The notes: generated by a model from the letters alone, not told the origin. A stretch of 64,000 nt of DNA from Ceratodon purpureus (GCA_014871385.1 CM026425.1:17254637-17318636); one strand, 5' to 3'; shown: positions 32,407-46,233, numbered from the stretch's first letter. Numbers and translations: made by a program.

Positions 32407-32809
32407 AAACAATGTATACCAACATATCAAGAATCTGCACATATGTAGACTGTTGTCCTTGACATTTCACGAGATCAATACTACATTTGGTGGTCCACAT
32501 AAGAACCAGACATCCTTTCAATGTCAATTGCTTGTGATCCCAAAACTATGCAGTCGGTCTCAAAATTGCAAATGCCTCTAGAGAAATAAGGGCCTAATAA
32601 CGACATAACTATCGAATTATAACTAAATCAACTGCTGCTGTGTAAAAATATGTACATGATCCCCCATGTATCACTCTACTCGAACACTCAAGGGCAGAAC
32701 CCTAACTATCCACATCAATGCTTCAGCGTTCCAAAAACTCATTGGCAGTGAAACAAATTGTAAAAGTGTGAGTGGTATAACTTACTATTTCTGAATGCAT
32801 TGGAAAAGA
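32407..32809. other. Spacer between aldehyde oxidase duplicate and the next gene
   Basis: Balanced composition, no coding frame. It probably holds the 3' UTR of the minus-strand gene ending at 32,810. In the model where the left repeat is the original, this is the ancestral downstream flank of the aldehyde oxidase gene. Confidence 0.4.
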
Positions 32810-33352
32810 TTACTGGAGACCGAAGAGAGCAAACCGCCATAAACTGAAGAGCACGCCAACTGACAACAGCACCACATAGCTGCCGAGCAAGACGGAACCA
32901 GCCGTCACGAGTGAAGGGGGAATTTTAGAATAAAACTCCTGGGTCTTGCGTTCCACACCATCATACGTCCCTGATGTAGCCTCTTGAGCTGCGATACGAG
33001 TGGCACGCCTTGCATCGTCGGTCAAGGCAAGACGGGCTGCAACTCGGCTCTGTGTATTGAAAATAGTCTCCATAGCCTCTTCGCCATCAGGACCTTTCAA
33101 ATATTGCATGATCTCCTGTATGAGCGAGAACCCCACTGTGTTCACCATGTCTTCAACCTTGGGATGCGGGTGAGGCCTATCATCCTGGTAGTCGACGTAT
33201 GATGCTTTCGAGTCATGAGACAAGCCCGTAGAATTCTTGACCTTCGCTATGGCGCGCCGCACTGTCCCTGGACGATGACCGCTGTGCTCTGTATTCTCCC
33301 CACCATCTTGACCATGGCCATTATTGTCGCGGTACGCCATCGAGGCAGACAT
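32810..33352 (-). CDS. Unidentified 180-residue protein with C-terminal membrane anchor
   Basis: A single exon on the minus strand, starting at the ATG at 33,350-33,352 (a second in-frame ATG follows four codons later). The N-terminal half is polar and low in order (YRDNNGHGQDGGENTEHSG), followed by a basic patch GTVRRAIAKVKNS. The middle (KVEDMVNTVGFSLIQEIMQY, then RVAARLALTDDARRATRIAAQEA) looks helical. One hydrophobic segment, SLVTAGSVLLGSYVVLLSVGV, is followed by only about a dozen residues (LFSLWRFALFGLQ), the layout of a tail-anchored protein. I do not recognise the family. Good codon periodicity, a GC-rich coding stretch and a C-rich upstream leader support a real gene that converges on the aldehyde oxidase copy. 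Confidence 0.65.
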   Translation of the reverse strand: MSASMAYRDNNGHGQDGGENTEHSGHRPGTVRRAIAKVKNSTGLSHDSKASYVDYQDDRPHPHPKVEDMVNTVGFSLIQEIMQYLKGPDGEEAMETIFNTQSRVAARLALTDDARRATRIAAQEATSGTYDGVERKTQEFYSKIPPSLVTAGSVLLGSYVVLLSVGVLFSLWRFALFGLQ

Positions 33353-35880
33353 AACTCCCAACCAAACCTCTGCTCACCAAAACTAACCCTTCATCAGGAC
33401 ATTGAACACCACTCAAAAAACACAAAACTCACTTGCAGCGCACGTACAAAAATCTCACAAAAATCTCACACAAATCTCTACCCTGAATTGTTCTACATTT
33501 CTCCCGGATAATCTTCACACACAAATGCTTGCACTGACCAATCAACAAAACCAAACAAAATGGGAAACCTAGCCCCTTCCAATCCTCAATCCCCCAGCAA
33601 TCAAACTCCCTCCTCTTCCCTCCCCTAAAAAAACGTCCACATTACCCCTCCCAGCACACATACCAACATCACACAAACCTGGACTTCTTCTACCCCATCC
33701 AGATCAAAATCTCCACCAGCAAAAACTAAAAACGCACAACCAAAGATAATGCACCGATCCTCACCACAACAACAGGAACGTTGATCTTCTCACAACTTGC
33801 TCGCCCTCCACAGATCCACACGATGCCGCTTCACTTCAATATCACGTCCGAGATCGGAAAACACACACACTTCCAACTGAACAACTTCAAAACCGATGCA
33901 TTCTCATGACTCCATCACACGATCGAGCTCATCACAACTGAGCTCTTCCACAGAAAACAGCAAAATTTTGCCAAAGCAGAAACTCACACATTCCAGGAAA
34001 ATGAACAAAACCCGATGCAAGTATCGGGTATCAACAGGGTATAACATAGGTGTTGGAGGAATATCGGATTGGTATTGTGCAGGTATCAATCAGTATGTGG
34101 AACTGGCAGATGTGGCAAGGTGGCGTGGCGAGGTCGGGGCTGCATGGGGCCGGCATGCAGAGGAGCAATTGGTCTTTGGTCAAGACGGGGAGTCCAGGTG
34201 TCGTCGAGGGTCGGGGTTTGCTGTTGTTGGTGCACACTTGGCATGCCCTTGGACTGGGGTTGGATCCGACGTGGCGGACGTGGTAGCTGTCGTGTAGCTG
34301 CTGTAGAATATGGTGAAGAATACGAATACGCGGTACAGGAGTTCGGTCTGCAGTTGCATGATGGCCCGATACAATGAATGGGGGAGAATTTGAAATTTAC
34401 CCATTCGATTTTACTAATGGTGGTAAATGTGGAGAAGAATTCACCTGGGAGGAGATTAGTTGGGAAAGAAAAGTGAAATGTGGAAATTTGTCCTTTTGGT
34501 ACTAGGGCGATCCTGCCAAGTTTAGGTGTGGAGGGCAACTAGAGTTGTTGCTTAACCTCTTTTCAGCCACTCCGGTAACTCTATTCAATTAACAATACCA
34601 TCTAAGATTTTGGAAATTAATCATATTTAATGTTTTTTGTGACTAGACCTGCTAAGGTTCTTGGTGTGGCTCTAGTATGACCAAGAGAATAGGAAGTGAT
34701 GAAAGGCGTTATCTAATGAGAATCTTCTTAGGAAGTTGAGATATTATAAGGTCTTCTAAATGTTAATTGTCATTTGCTAAATGCGTGCAATTTAACCCCT
34801 AAAGGACAATCTTCCACATTTGGGCTTTTTTAGAATTTGGGCATGTACCTACAACTTCAATTTAAATCGAGATTTTTTGAAATTTTAAATGGAGGTGTGC
34901 CGTTCCGAGAGCTCCGTGTGCATATTTTTATTTTTCAATTCCGACATCGGGATCAAAAGTTATGAAGGTTTAAGTGTCAAACCATCTACATTCATATGTG
35001 CCACCACTAGAAATAATCATGTTCGACAGCGCCTCAAACCAATATCCTTTGAGGGCTGATGTCTCCACATCCCTAGTGGTGCTTAAAATAAAAGACATTG
35101 CCTTCAAGACACTATCAAGTCGCAACTTGAGGTAGATAATATTGGCTATCCAATCTGATGCAAAGCACAGCATTTGAAGCGCCTCAACGCTTGCTTTTTA
35201 GGACTCATGCATCTCAAGACCGCATATTAGCGAGAAAAAGAGATTTGTTCGAAAAATCAAGTAATTAAAAATCAAGTAATTAGGGCTATTAATTGGAGAG
35301 CGGATAAAAATAGTTGGCATATTTTGTCAACATTTTGAAGTTTGATTATCCTTAAGACACTAAGTTTGAAAAATTACAATTTTCATATTGTGAAAAATTA
35401 TGACTTAATATGCGTAACATACTAAAAGTAACAATGAATTTTGCAGAATGTTTTGAGCTTAAAAAGCATGATTATTTTGTTGATTTTGATTTTTTTAAAT
35501 ATTCAAACTTGTATTTTGATTAGTTTTGTGGAGAATGGAATCGTGTTAAAAAAATGGAAGTTGTATCTAAATTCTCTAATGCATAATACAAGGAAAATTT
35601 ACTAAATATTTTGTTTATATAAAGAGAATAATCAAGTGGTCAAAAAACTATTAGAATTAAGTCAAATGAAATGGCCGGCTTCAGGCAAAAACCAAATGAC
35701 CCACTCCAAAATCAGTCCATTCTACATATAAAAAGATAAATATTGGTTTTCTACAAAAACTTCACTATCTACTCACTTAATTCTCGTCAAACATTCAAAC
35801 ATCCCAGATGGGCCCAGGGGGCATTGTAGAACAGGCTTTCCTTTCTTGTTTTATATTGTTTATTCTCGTTTTGTGTGATG
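33353..35880. other. Leader/promoter of the small membrane gene, then AT-rich spacer
   Basis: 33,353 to about 34,030 is C/A-rich on the plus strand, the usual look here of a minus-strand 5' leader. A GC-rich patch at 34,080-34,300 has open frames on both strands but no recognisable domain. From 34,560 it is AT-rich with repeat-like sequence (for example GACATCGGGATCAAAAGTTATGA around 34,940). No gene is supported. Confidence 0.45.
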
Positions 35881-35901
35881 TGTTGTTGACTGACGCTCCC
35901 A

Positions 35902-36048
35902 ATGGCTCGGAAGTATCCCTTCGTTGCAGCGGCGCGCCGTGTTGTTGAGTCTGAATTTAACCCTCTTGACTTGTTTGTAAAGATGAGCACTTACTACTCG
36001 GACGCGAGGCGTCTTGTAGGTGTGCTTTTAATATTTCATTTGATTTAA
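35902..36048 (+). CDS. Possible orphan exon or small ORF in AT-rich desert
   Basis: A GC-rich pocket in AT-rich DNA contains a 48-codon frame. It begins MARKYPFVAAARRVVESEFN, continues PLDLFVKMSTYYSDARRLVG, and runs out at a TAA. A GTGTGC donor-like site follows the GC-rich part at about 36,019. No family is recognised and no downstream exon was found. It may be a first exon whose partner is lost, a captured fragment, or chance. Confidence 0.22.
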   Translation: MARKYPFVAAARRVVESEFNPLDLFVKMSTYYSDARRLVGVLLIFHLI

Positions 36049-37235
36049 AACTTGAATTTGTAGACGTGTAATTAATTCCTTAGGATAATATTGGCTTTCT
36101 TTGTAATAATCAAATAAGGCTTGTTTTATAAATTGCCAAAGCAAAGATATCGATTCCAAACTCTGAAGATTTTTTTTATTTTTAAAAAAATTATGTATTC
36201 ATAAGTATTTGTCTTCAGTTTTTATTAAAGAAATCTATTAAGAACATAATTATAAATTGATATTAGTAATTGCATGTTTATGACATAATTAATGCATTAT
36301 AAAGCAAGCATGTCTTAAAGCATGGAATTTTATTAAACTACCATTATCAAGATATTTGCATCATCTAAAAATCAGCTTATATATAATAGTGTAGCCCTAT
36401 AATATGATGGAATGTGTGCATTAAATTTTTATTTAAATTTCAATAAATTAAAAAACAAAAGAAAAAAAATATTTTAACAATCAAAATTATACTTCAAATA
36501 AAGATATAGTTTAAATTGTGTTGTATTGTTTGTAAACTCAAATCTTTCTTTCCTAGAAGCAATGTTAATAATTCTATTTTTCATATTTTTTAATTGTTCA
36601 GGAGCATTTTAACATGAATGTCATATGCTTGAAATTAATTATGATTTTATATTAAATGGTTTCAAATTTTTTGATGAACTAAGACAAGTAATCAAAGAAA
36701 TATTCATATTGTTTGTAAACTAGTAAAGTAAAATTTCAGTTTGTGAGTGAAATTGGCATATAATAGGAGTAATTTTTATTTTTTTTCCACCATAGAGTAT
36801 ATGTCCATGAGACATAAGTTAGTGGCATTGTTAAAAATCATTATTGATATAAATCAAAATAAGACATGATATGAATTATCACGTTATAGAATAAAAATTA
36901 CTTGTGTTGTTTTAGACAATTCGGATATTTTATATGTGTATTTTGACACAATTTACATTTATATTTATGAATATTTTCACACTCTAAATTTGATAAATAT
37001 TTTGAATATAAAATTTATAATGTCAAACTATATATTTAATAAAACATTAATTAGCACACTATGAAAATCATATAAATATATATAAATACAATAAATTAAA
37101 ACCTTTTGTTGATCTTTTTTCAAAACAATCAACCACTTTTATTACTTAAAAGATGATTTAAGTATTGTTTGAGATACTTTAATAATTTTTATGTATCCAT
37201 TGATAAAGTAAACAATTTCTATAAAAAATTTAAAA

Positions 37236-37341
<106 letters not shown>

Positions 37342-39679
37342 TTCATATGAACCATATGACTTCTTTTAGAATAGATATCATGAAAGTTGAAAATCACTCT
37401 ATGTTTGATATTTTTTACGAAATATAAAATATGAATTTTTAAAAAAATAATGCAAAAAAATTAAATACATTCTAAAATCTAAATATTCTTGTGAAAACTT
37501 TCATGAAATTTAAATTTTAACATGCATACATGTTGTTTAATCAATCAAAGAACTTTTCGGTCAAAAAATAAAATAAAACATTGTCATTTTATTATAATCT
37601 AAATTACATGGAAGCTCTACCTACTGTGCTATTGCAAAAATGCCTTGACATGGCGAATGTACAATTTACTTATTTATGGAGGTTTATAATGGCTTATAGA
37701 TATGATTAAGTATTAGTGCTTTTGGCGCAAATATATAATCGTTTCTATAAGCTGTTATGAAGCCATTGTACAATACAAAAATAAAATTTTCAATAACCCG
37801 CCTAAAGTTTTTTTTGCAATTAGTATATTTATTGTAGATTTAGATTAAATATTTTATAGAAAACATAAAATTCAAAGTAAGAATTTAATTAAATTGAAGG
37901 TTTCCAAGAATTCTTTTAAAAAAACTTCATAAATTAGAAGATATTTATAAAAAACATGATATAAATTTCATTAAAAGAAACATAACAAATAAATAAAGAA
38001 TTTTAAACGACATATAGACAACCTTTCAAGTAGTCAAATAAGTTGTATGATTTGAAAAGACACATAATTTAGGTTTCATGTATGATTATTTCTTAACAAA
38101 AAAGAATGAAAATGTTTTTTATTATATTATAGATTTTGATATTGAACTAAAATATCACTTAAAAATGTACAGTTCTATTAAAAATTATTCAAAGCTATAA
38201 GTACTTCATAGATGCAAAATAACTTTCACTTATCATATTAGATGTATACATTTTACATTAGCATTGTAGACTTTAATTATTAATGGAGGTCTGATAGGGA
38301 TAGAAAATGTTATTTATTATTATATATTTCTATTTTGTAGTAAATTCATACATAGTCTAGTTCTTTCCTTCCCTTTTCATTGATATTCCTTTTAAAATGA
38401 CATTTAGATCCTTCATTTTCCTAGTAAAATATAGCTACATTAATATGAACAAGTGAACAATATGAAAAAAACTCTAACAGATAATTTATAATTTGGAAAA
38501 AATAAATCTTAAAAGAACATAATTTTCTAAGCTAGGTGGCTTCTATGCCTTTGTATTTCAAGCTCTACAAGTCCCTTCTTCTTTTTGAAAGCCCAAGACC
38601 GCCACCGCAAGTTCTCTAATTCAATGGACCACGTCCACCATGTCTTTAATAAAAGTAATAGCTAACATTTCACAATATTAATGTATAGTGTTATGTTCTT
38701 CAAGCACTACCTTGTAAAGATTGGTATTTCGTAGTCTTGATTGTTTTAAACGCATATAAACTTATTTAGCTTTGATGTTATCCATGAATTTAATAATTAT
38801 TTTTTGAAAATTTTATCGTAGATAATAGATGAGAATTTTTCAGTATGTAGAAACAAATGGTAGGCAAGGTTTTTAATATTGCCCATGAGTCTTTTATCCT
38901 TATTGAAATGTGGGATGGAAAATGCAATGCTATCTAAATTCATCAAACATCTAAAAGAATACAAAAGCACACATTGGAAACTGTGATGTATGGCCTTGTT
39001 GTATATTTTTTTCCATGTAATAATCTATAATGGATTGCAAATACATTATAGTTTTGTTCCAATTTGAAATTGTTTGTTCCTGTATATTCATTTTTCACTT
39101 ATTTTTATACATATATATATATTCTTTTTTTGAAGCAATAATCTACATCAAGAAATTAGTTAATCATAGAATTTAGAACGTGTTTTTGAAATTTTATAAT
39201 TATGTAGCTTTGTAGATATTATTGAAATGGACTTTTTGGAAACATCAGACTTGTAGTTGTAAATTATGATTTTTAACATAATCACTTTAGCCTTCAAAAT
39301 CATTTTTTTTAATTAATCATTAAAGATAAATCATCAAGCTATAAAAATGCTTTGATGGCAATATGACCTATGTTTCAGAAATAATACAAATGTAATTGAT
39401 TTATTATAAAACAAAGATTTGAAAAAATGTTAATCTACTCAAGCTTTGTAAACCAAATTACTCATATTCAGGATTGTTGATTTTATTCATTTAACAATTA
39501 TCTATTATCTTTTTATAAAAAGATACCAAATGACTTGACCATACCGTCAAAGAAAAAATGTTCAAAATTTACAAACCTTTGCATGTTAAATACCATACTT
39601 GGATGAAGAAAACTCCTTTGAAAAATGTAATATGGAATGTCACAAGTGGCATTAACTCATAAAGTTGAAAGGCCTCAAA

Positions 39680-40130
39680 ATTGCCAAAATCCCTCAAAAC
39701 TAGCCTCTTTCAATTTGAGGTGTAAGTTTTCAAGTTTTGATGTATTTTGGAGAATGTATTCGTAGGATCTAGTATGTTACTTATATATGTACATGTACCC
39801 CAAACCTATGATCCAAATTCCTTACCGTTTGCGAGATCGTAATATTCAAAGTTGGAAAAAAAGTTTTTTTTGCTTGTTGCAAAATGGGTTTGAAGTGTTT
39901 TGTGAGCCAAAAATATAAGTTTCGAAAGTAAATTTGAGCCGAGGCTATTCAAATTCTTGTTCTTGTGTAGGTTAGGAATATGTCTATGAACTTTTTACCC
40001 TCATACGACCTATGAAACTTAAAGAAATGCTTGATTTTTCACATGAAGGTAAATTGAAATTCAAATTCAAAGGCCGGACTTTGATAGTTAAAAAGGCATA
40101 TTAAAAGATATTGTACCAAAAATCCAAGCG
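39680..40130 (+). repeat. Diverged dispersed repeat, copy 1
   Basis: Matches 63,345-63,970 in the same orientation and order. Aligned landmarks are CCCTCAAAACTAG, then GCGAGATCGTAATATTCAAA followed by GTTGG (compare GCAAGATCATAACGTTCAAA, GTTGA) and AAGTTTTTTTT. Further on, GGTAAATTGAAATTCAAATT, CAAAGGCCGGACTTTGA and GGCATATTAAAAGATATTG match GGTATACTGAAATTCACAAA, CAAAGGCCGATTTTTGA and GCATATGAAAAAAAATTGG. Non-coding, old, family unknown. Confidence 0.6.
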
Positions 40131-41453
40131 ATGAGATCATGCCTTAAAAATTTTACTTACATGTAAAATAAAAAAAACTTAAAAAAATTAGAATCTCAAT
40201 TTTTGGTGATTTTTTGAAGTTTTTGTGATCTAATTAATTTTGGGCAGATTTTGAGAATAAATGAGAACATACTGCAGTTTTGGACATATTTCAGCATGTC
40301 CCAATGGTGGTTTCAAACTTTGACTGCGAATATCTCCTAAAGTATAAGAAATTTTGAAGCATGAATGATCTTGTTAGAAAGGCATGGAAATAATCCACGA
40401 TCTGAAAAAAAAAAAATCAACTTCATACAATCTATATTGAATAATTGAGATCCTAGCATATATTTAGTAATACGATCTATATTGAATAACTGATAGTATA
40501 GCATAAGCCTGACCAAAGTCAAATCGGCTGTAATAGGGCTCATTTCGACTTTAGAGGTTAACAACTATATCATTCAGAGCAAAAAGAAAATTCAATTCCA
40601 ATAAGAGGAATAACACATCATGTAACTCCCCTCTTCAACTAAAATTATTCTAAAATATAAAAAAAATTGCTACATTTCAGGGTGTTGTATCACCCACCAT
40701 CCCATGAAACCTTGACCTTCTTCCCAGGGAGAGAGAGAGAGGAGTGCAAATCCGTGGGCTCCAAAACCCTAATCCAACATTCACCAGGCTGAGTCTTTCT
40801 CAAGTAACGCAATTGTCACCATCACCCTCAACCCAATTCACCGGGGATCGATCATCGCAGCTTCCAGACCCAACCCCGTCGTAAAATCAACGTGTTGCTT
40901 CTCCGGCACGGTTCGTTCCTTCGCAGTCTGCCTTGCAGAGTGTCCGGGCACGTCATCTCATGCACCGACTAGCTTCACTTCAGTTCGCCCATCCGCACCT
41001 TCGCAGATCGCCTTCTACGCGTCGTTCACTTGGACTGCGCGCTAGTTGGATTGGATTGGATTGTCTGGAGGAGGAGGAGCTCGAGGAGATCACTGGAGTG
41101 AGTTCATGGTGAGAGGATTTCGGATTCTGTGAAGGTTCTGGGTTAGGGTTTGGGAGGGGGAGTGTCGTTGTTGTTGTGAGCAGCGGCGGGGTGTTGTGAG
41201 TGTTGGAGGAGGGAGCAGGGAGGTGTGTTGTTGTTGTGGTGGTGGTGGGAGGTTTTGGTTGGATCGTGCGGGGAGGGAGGTAAGGGTTGTTGGGGTTTTG
41301 TGGTTAGGGTTTCGTATTGGGGAGGGGGAGGGGGGTTTGGGAGATGGGGGGTGTGGGGATGATTTGGGGATGGTTGTCCTGATTTTGGCGACGGTTCTTT
41401 TTTGGGTGTGATTGCAAGACTGGAGAGGGATCGGAAGGCTGGATTTGTTGAGA

Positions 41454-43101
41454 ATGATGGTGGGGCGGACGGGAGCACCGACTTCGCACGCGTCCACTCA
41501 GTTTTTGAACGGGGTGCTGTCGCGGAGGGGCCCGGACGCCTTGCCCTATGCGGAAGATGACAAATGGTCCATCCGGCAGCACCTCTTAAATGTCATTCAG
41601 GAGTGTCCCAGTTTGACTGTAAGAGACGGTCCTTCAACTTCTTTCATTTGTGTTCTTCGCTTTTTGTTTTGGGGGTGCTTCGTAAGCTGGAAAATCAGTC
41701 AATTCCTTGAGACCAGAGGTTGTTACCTGCGTTTGGCAAGCCACAATACTGTGTCAAGTGCCGTACGACAATATTGTAGAGCTCTGTATAGGTTGTGAGC
41801 TTGGGCAATTTCTCTTCGATGCATATGCAGGCCGGAACTCAGGTTTCCTTACACTGGATCTCTTACAGGTTAAGACCGCGGTGTTCTCGCATATTGATGG
41901 GAGGACAATCAACGTATTGCAAGCTGAAGGAACTATTCCTATTTATTATCACAGTGTAAAATACAACATTCCGATCGTTATTTGGCTTCTTGAAACGTAC
42001 CCTCGCCAACCTCCCTTAGTGTATGTAATGCCGACTCGGGACATGATAATCAAGCCCCGTCATCCCAATGTAGATGCTTCAGGGATGGTTAACTCTCCAT
42101 ATATTCAGAACTGGGTTTTCCCTAGATCAAATTTAGTTGAATTAGTCCAGAACCTGTGTAATCTCTTTGGTCAAGACCCCCCTCTGTTCTCAAGACAGCC
42201 CGCCCCTGTTAATGTTCGGCCTCCTCCACCACCTACATCTCACCCGCCACCATTCATTAACCCAATTCATACAGGTGGAAGCATGCAAATGAACCCTTCA
42301 TCGCCAGGGCCTTCTCCTTCGCAGTCTCCAAGACTTGCACTTACATATCCTCCGTATCAGCATACGCCTCCGCCACCTCCCCACAGCCGGAGTGATGATC
42401 CACGGGAAGATTATAAGAGGAACCTTGTCGACGCTTTATCAAAGCGAGTGGGAATTGATATCAATAAAATGATGGTGGAACGGAATAATGAGATGGAAAC
42501 GATTTTCAATACACAGGTTAGTGGTTGTTTCATTGCTGGCAAGTTTCGTTCTGTTTGACTACATGGTTGTGCAAACCTTCAATAATCTGGATTTGACAAG
42601 TGAAGACTTCTGTTATGGACGTAGCTTTAAGCTTGTTCCTTTGAAGACTCATTACGGTCGGTATTTTTCTTTTTGCAGGCTGTGTTGGCCCAGAGGGCGG
42701 AGCAGCTAAAAAATGGAGTACGGGAATTGGTTGAAGAAAAAGGAGCTCTTGAGAACCAGCTGCAAGCCACGCTGACTAACACAGAAATACTGGAGAACTG
42801 GCTCAAGGCTAATGACAAGGGTATCACTCATGTGGACATCGATGATGTTTTCGAGCCAGTTGATGCCCTTTCGAAGCAGCTGCTCGAGTGCCAGGCTTCT
42901 GATCTCGCGATTGAAGATATACTGTACGCCGTTGATAAAGGAGCTCAAGAGTTGGTGATTCCGGTTGAAACCTACTTAAAGCACGTAAGAGTTCTTGCCC
43001 GAGAGCAATTTTTTCATCGTGCTACTGCTCAGAGAATTAGACAAATGCAAATGTCTTCTCAAGTCGAAAATATGGCAGCACGGGCTCCTTATATTTCATA
43101 G
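41454..43101 (+). CDS. ELC: ELC/VPS23 (TSG101) ESCRT-I subunit
   Basis: Exons 41454-41618, 41869-42516 and 42679-43101 give 411 residues (410 from the second ATG). ESCRT-I VPS23 binds ubiquitinated cargo on endosomes for sorting into multivesicular bodies; plant ELC also affects cell division. The N-terminal UEV domain spans about residues 10-155: FLNGVLSRRGPDALPYAEDD, KWSIRQHLLNVIQE, INVLQAEGTIPIYYHSVKYN, PIVIWLLETYPRQPPLVYV and SPYIQNWVFP, with no catalytic Cys, as expected of a UEV. A Pro-rich linker (PPPPPTSHPPP) follows, then a coiled coil (RAEQLKNGVRELVEEKGALE), then the steadiness box with LSKQLLECQASDLAIEDILY and LAREQFFHRAT. Length matches Arabidopsis ELC (about 400). The gene sits alone between two AT deserts. 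Confidence 0.95.
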
Positions 43102-45672
43102 CTTCTGCTATGTATTGACGATCTAGTTTCCTTGTTAGCACTTCAAGTCAGACTACGCTATGTTTCTCTTTGACAAACTCATGTGTATATATCGTTGTGA
43201 GCACATCCTATCAGCAATCTGCGGCTTTTGACCACTCATTGGTTCTGTTGTAGATTATAATAGACTTCCGCGTTAGGCGAGTTAGGTGTCATCTCTTCCG
43301 GGTTTTGCACACAACCTGTAATAAGCATTCCTATGCAAGATCAATTTGACCTTTGATCAAATTTGTGGATTCAACACTACTTTATGCCTAATTTAACTTT
43401 GTGACTTGAAATGCAAATGCACATGTGAGTTTGTTCACGGTTCTTCTGCACCTGGTTTTAAATACTACAATATTTCGTCGTTTCCTCGCTTATCGGATAT
43501 GCCTTATATGTGAACATGCTATTCTGATAGTGTTTCTCTTTTGGAAATGTTTAGTATTGACATAAAGTGAGCAAATGTTTACATGACCGTACTGGGTTCG
43601 AATGGAGTACACATGAACCCATGTTCTTCTCTGGGTGTCTATTTTCCTGTGTCGGGGTGTCCGAAATGATTACACATCTTCTTTATGACGAAAAGCATGC
43701 ATGTATAGTTCTTCGTATGAGACATGATGCAGAAACTTGTGAACTAGAGGGACGATCTGTTTCCGGAGCTTGAGAGCTGGCTAAGCGTCGTGATGTGAAC
43801 GTGGGATTCGAGCGCCTTCTCGTGGCCAAGTGCAGTGGAGGAGTGGTGCACTGATGAGGTTGGCTCAAGGAATGTGTGAGAATTCACCAGTTCATGGGTC
43901 ACCATCCAAGCACACCTACTTGGCTTCCATATGCTTGAAATTATTTCACGCTCATGCATTATGTGGGGATGATCATGAACTTAGAATAGTGTTATTTGGG
44001 TTGCCGAGTTGACAGCTATTGGTGGCCAATTTGATTAAAAGTTCAGAAAATTTCAGGGGAGTATAAGCCTATGATTATAACTTATAAGATTGCCATATGG
44101 CCTTGAGATCATACTTGACCTTTTTAAAACTTTCCTTTCCAAATCATTCAGTTTTCAATTTTTAATTTTCAGTCACTTTTTAAAAATTTCTCTATTTACA
44201 ATTGCATGTCTTAATTACTATTGAACAACAAACAACTAAAATTACATTGCAATCAAAGAGATCGCGTCCCTGTAAACGATGCCTCCACTACAGTATGAGG
44301 TGCGGAAGTAACTCTCTCATATTCTATTTATTGGAAGACAAAGTTCTATTTTTTGGTACTAGCAGTCAAATACTAAACAACCATTTTGTTTATATTTGAT
44401 ATGTTTTATTTTTCAAGTTAAGATGATATTTTGTTGATAAAAACAACATGAATATAATAATTAAATAGATTGAGAATGAAACAACATGTGGACTCCTATT
44501 TTTTCAACTACCTTATAATCTAGCTAAGTGAAAACTTATTTATTTTGCATTGCACTTTTTAATTTTTGATTTATATTAACAAAACATATTTTTTATAATA
44601 AAAAGATGCGATTAACAATGATTGTGTATTCGTTGCACAATATTAAAATACAAAGTTTATGCATGAAATTTAAACATTAAACCAAATAATTCATTTCTAA
44701 AGATGTAATTTCATTTTTGGATGAATAATATTTTTATGGTATTGTCCATATTCTAAAAAAATACTCTTTGTTTATTTGTTAATCGTCCCATCAATCGCAA
44801 TCTTTCCAAAAGAAATCTTACACGAAACGTAATTTATGTGTCTTTTCAAAACATGCAATTATTTTTATTACTTGACGTGTTATTTGTATATTGTTTGAAA
44901 TTCTTTAATTAGTTTTTTTAACACAATCTTCTTATTACATGTTTTTTATGTTTTCAAAAAATGCACATTCTAGATGTTAATTGTATATACTATTTTTAAA
45001 AAAAAATTAAATCCTAAAAATCTTAAAATTACTTATATTTTTATATATTTTTAAAAGTTAAGACTTAAACATGAAACTGATAGTCAATATATTTATCTAA
45101 TTCTATTTATATATTTTTTAAATGTAAATTTATTAACTCTTTATATTTTTAAGTTATATTTTCAATTATGTTATCTTTTTTAATAAAAATAACTTTATAT
45201 CAAATTAATTAATATTAAATTCTATAACAATGAAAATTACGAGGAACATATAATTAATTTGTTAAGTGTAAAAGTACTTCAGTAGAATCAATGAATTAAG
45301 GTTTTTTTAAGTTGTATTTGTTTTATGATGTCTTATAGATATAAATTTGCATTTGCGCTGTAAGCGTCAATGATTTGCAATTGTGGTAGCCATTGCATAA
45401 TTTTGGTGATATCCATCAAACTAATTGAACAAATATAATTTAAAAGGAAAATATAAGACTTTTATTTGGAAATCAAACTCAATTTTAATATTAAGTAGTA
45501 TTTTATAAAAACAATTATGTAATTTTTGAATTTAAAGAAATATTTAATTCATTAACAATGAAATTTACCATAGAACGCATAGACTAATGACAAAAACTTG
45601 AATGGCATTACATAACAAAATAACTAACTAGACTATTGTTTCAAATGCTTATAAAATGTCTACTTCATATAT

Positions 45673-45673
<1 letters not shown>

Positions 45674-45765
<92 letters not shown>
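45674..45765. repeat. (TA)n microsatellite, about 90 bases
   Basis: Nearly pure TA run. Confidence 0.97.
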
Positions 45766-45768
<3 letters not shown>

Positions 45769-46177
45769 TTTATTTTTTTATATTTCCAATAATCATAGAT
45801 GAAATAGAATAGTAAATATTGTCATATATCATTTATAATTATATAATCGTGTATTTACAAAGAACCATTTAAAACTTTTATCTATGCTGTAAATAAATTA
45901 TTTATGAAGTAAAACAATTCTACAATAAATCTTATATAAATCTTGTTTTATGTGTCTTTTTTAAAACATGCAAATCTATTATGACTTATTTTTATGCAAC
46001 AATTATTTATGAATTATATAGAATTATTTAGATATTATTCATGGGTTTTTTTACATAATCTACAACAAATACATTTATAGATATTTCAAACAACCACATT
46101 ATGGATAATATAATCATTTCATAAGTGCATTTAATTTCAAAATTTATATTTTAACAAATTTTTTAAAAATTAAATGA

Positions 46178-46179
<2 letters not shown>

Positions 46180-46230
<51 letters not shown>
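46180..46230. repeat. (TA)n microsatellite, about 50 bases
   Basis: Nearly pure TA run about 410 bases after the preceding one. Confidence 0.97.

Positions 46231-46233
<3 letters not shown>

Noticed and set aside
33067..33090. The word ETIFNTQ occurs both in the small membrane protein and in ELC (42,495-42,516)
   Set aside because: The flanking sequences are unrelated at DNA and protein level, so I take it as coincidence.
34086..34538. 150-codon minus-strand frame
   Set aside because: Composition-driven (Pro/Gln/Thr-rich), with competing frames on both strands and no domain.
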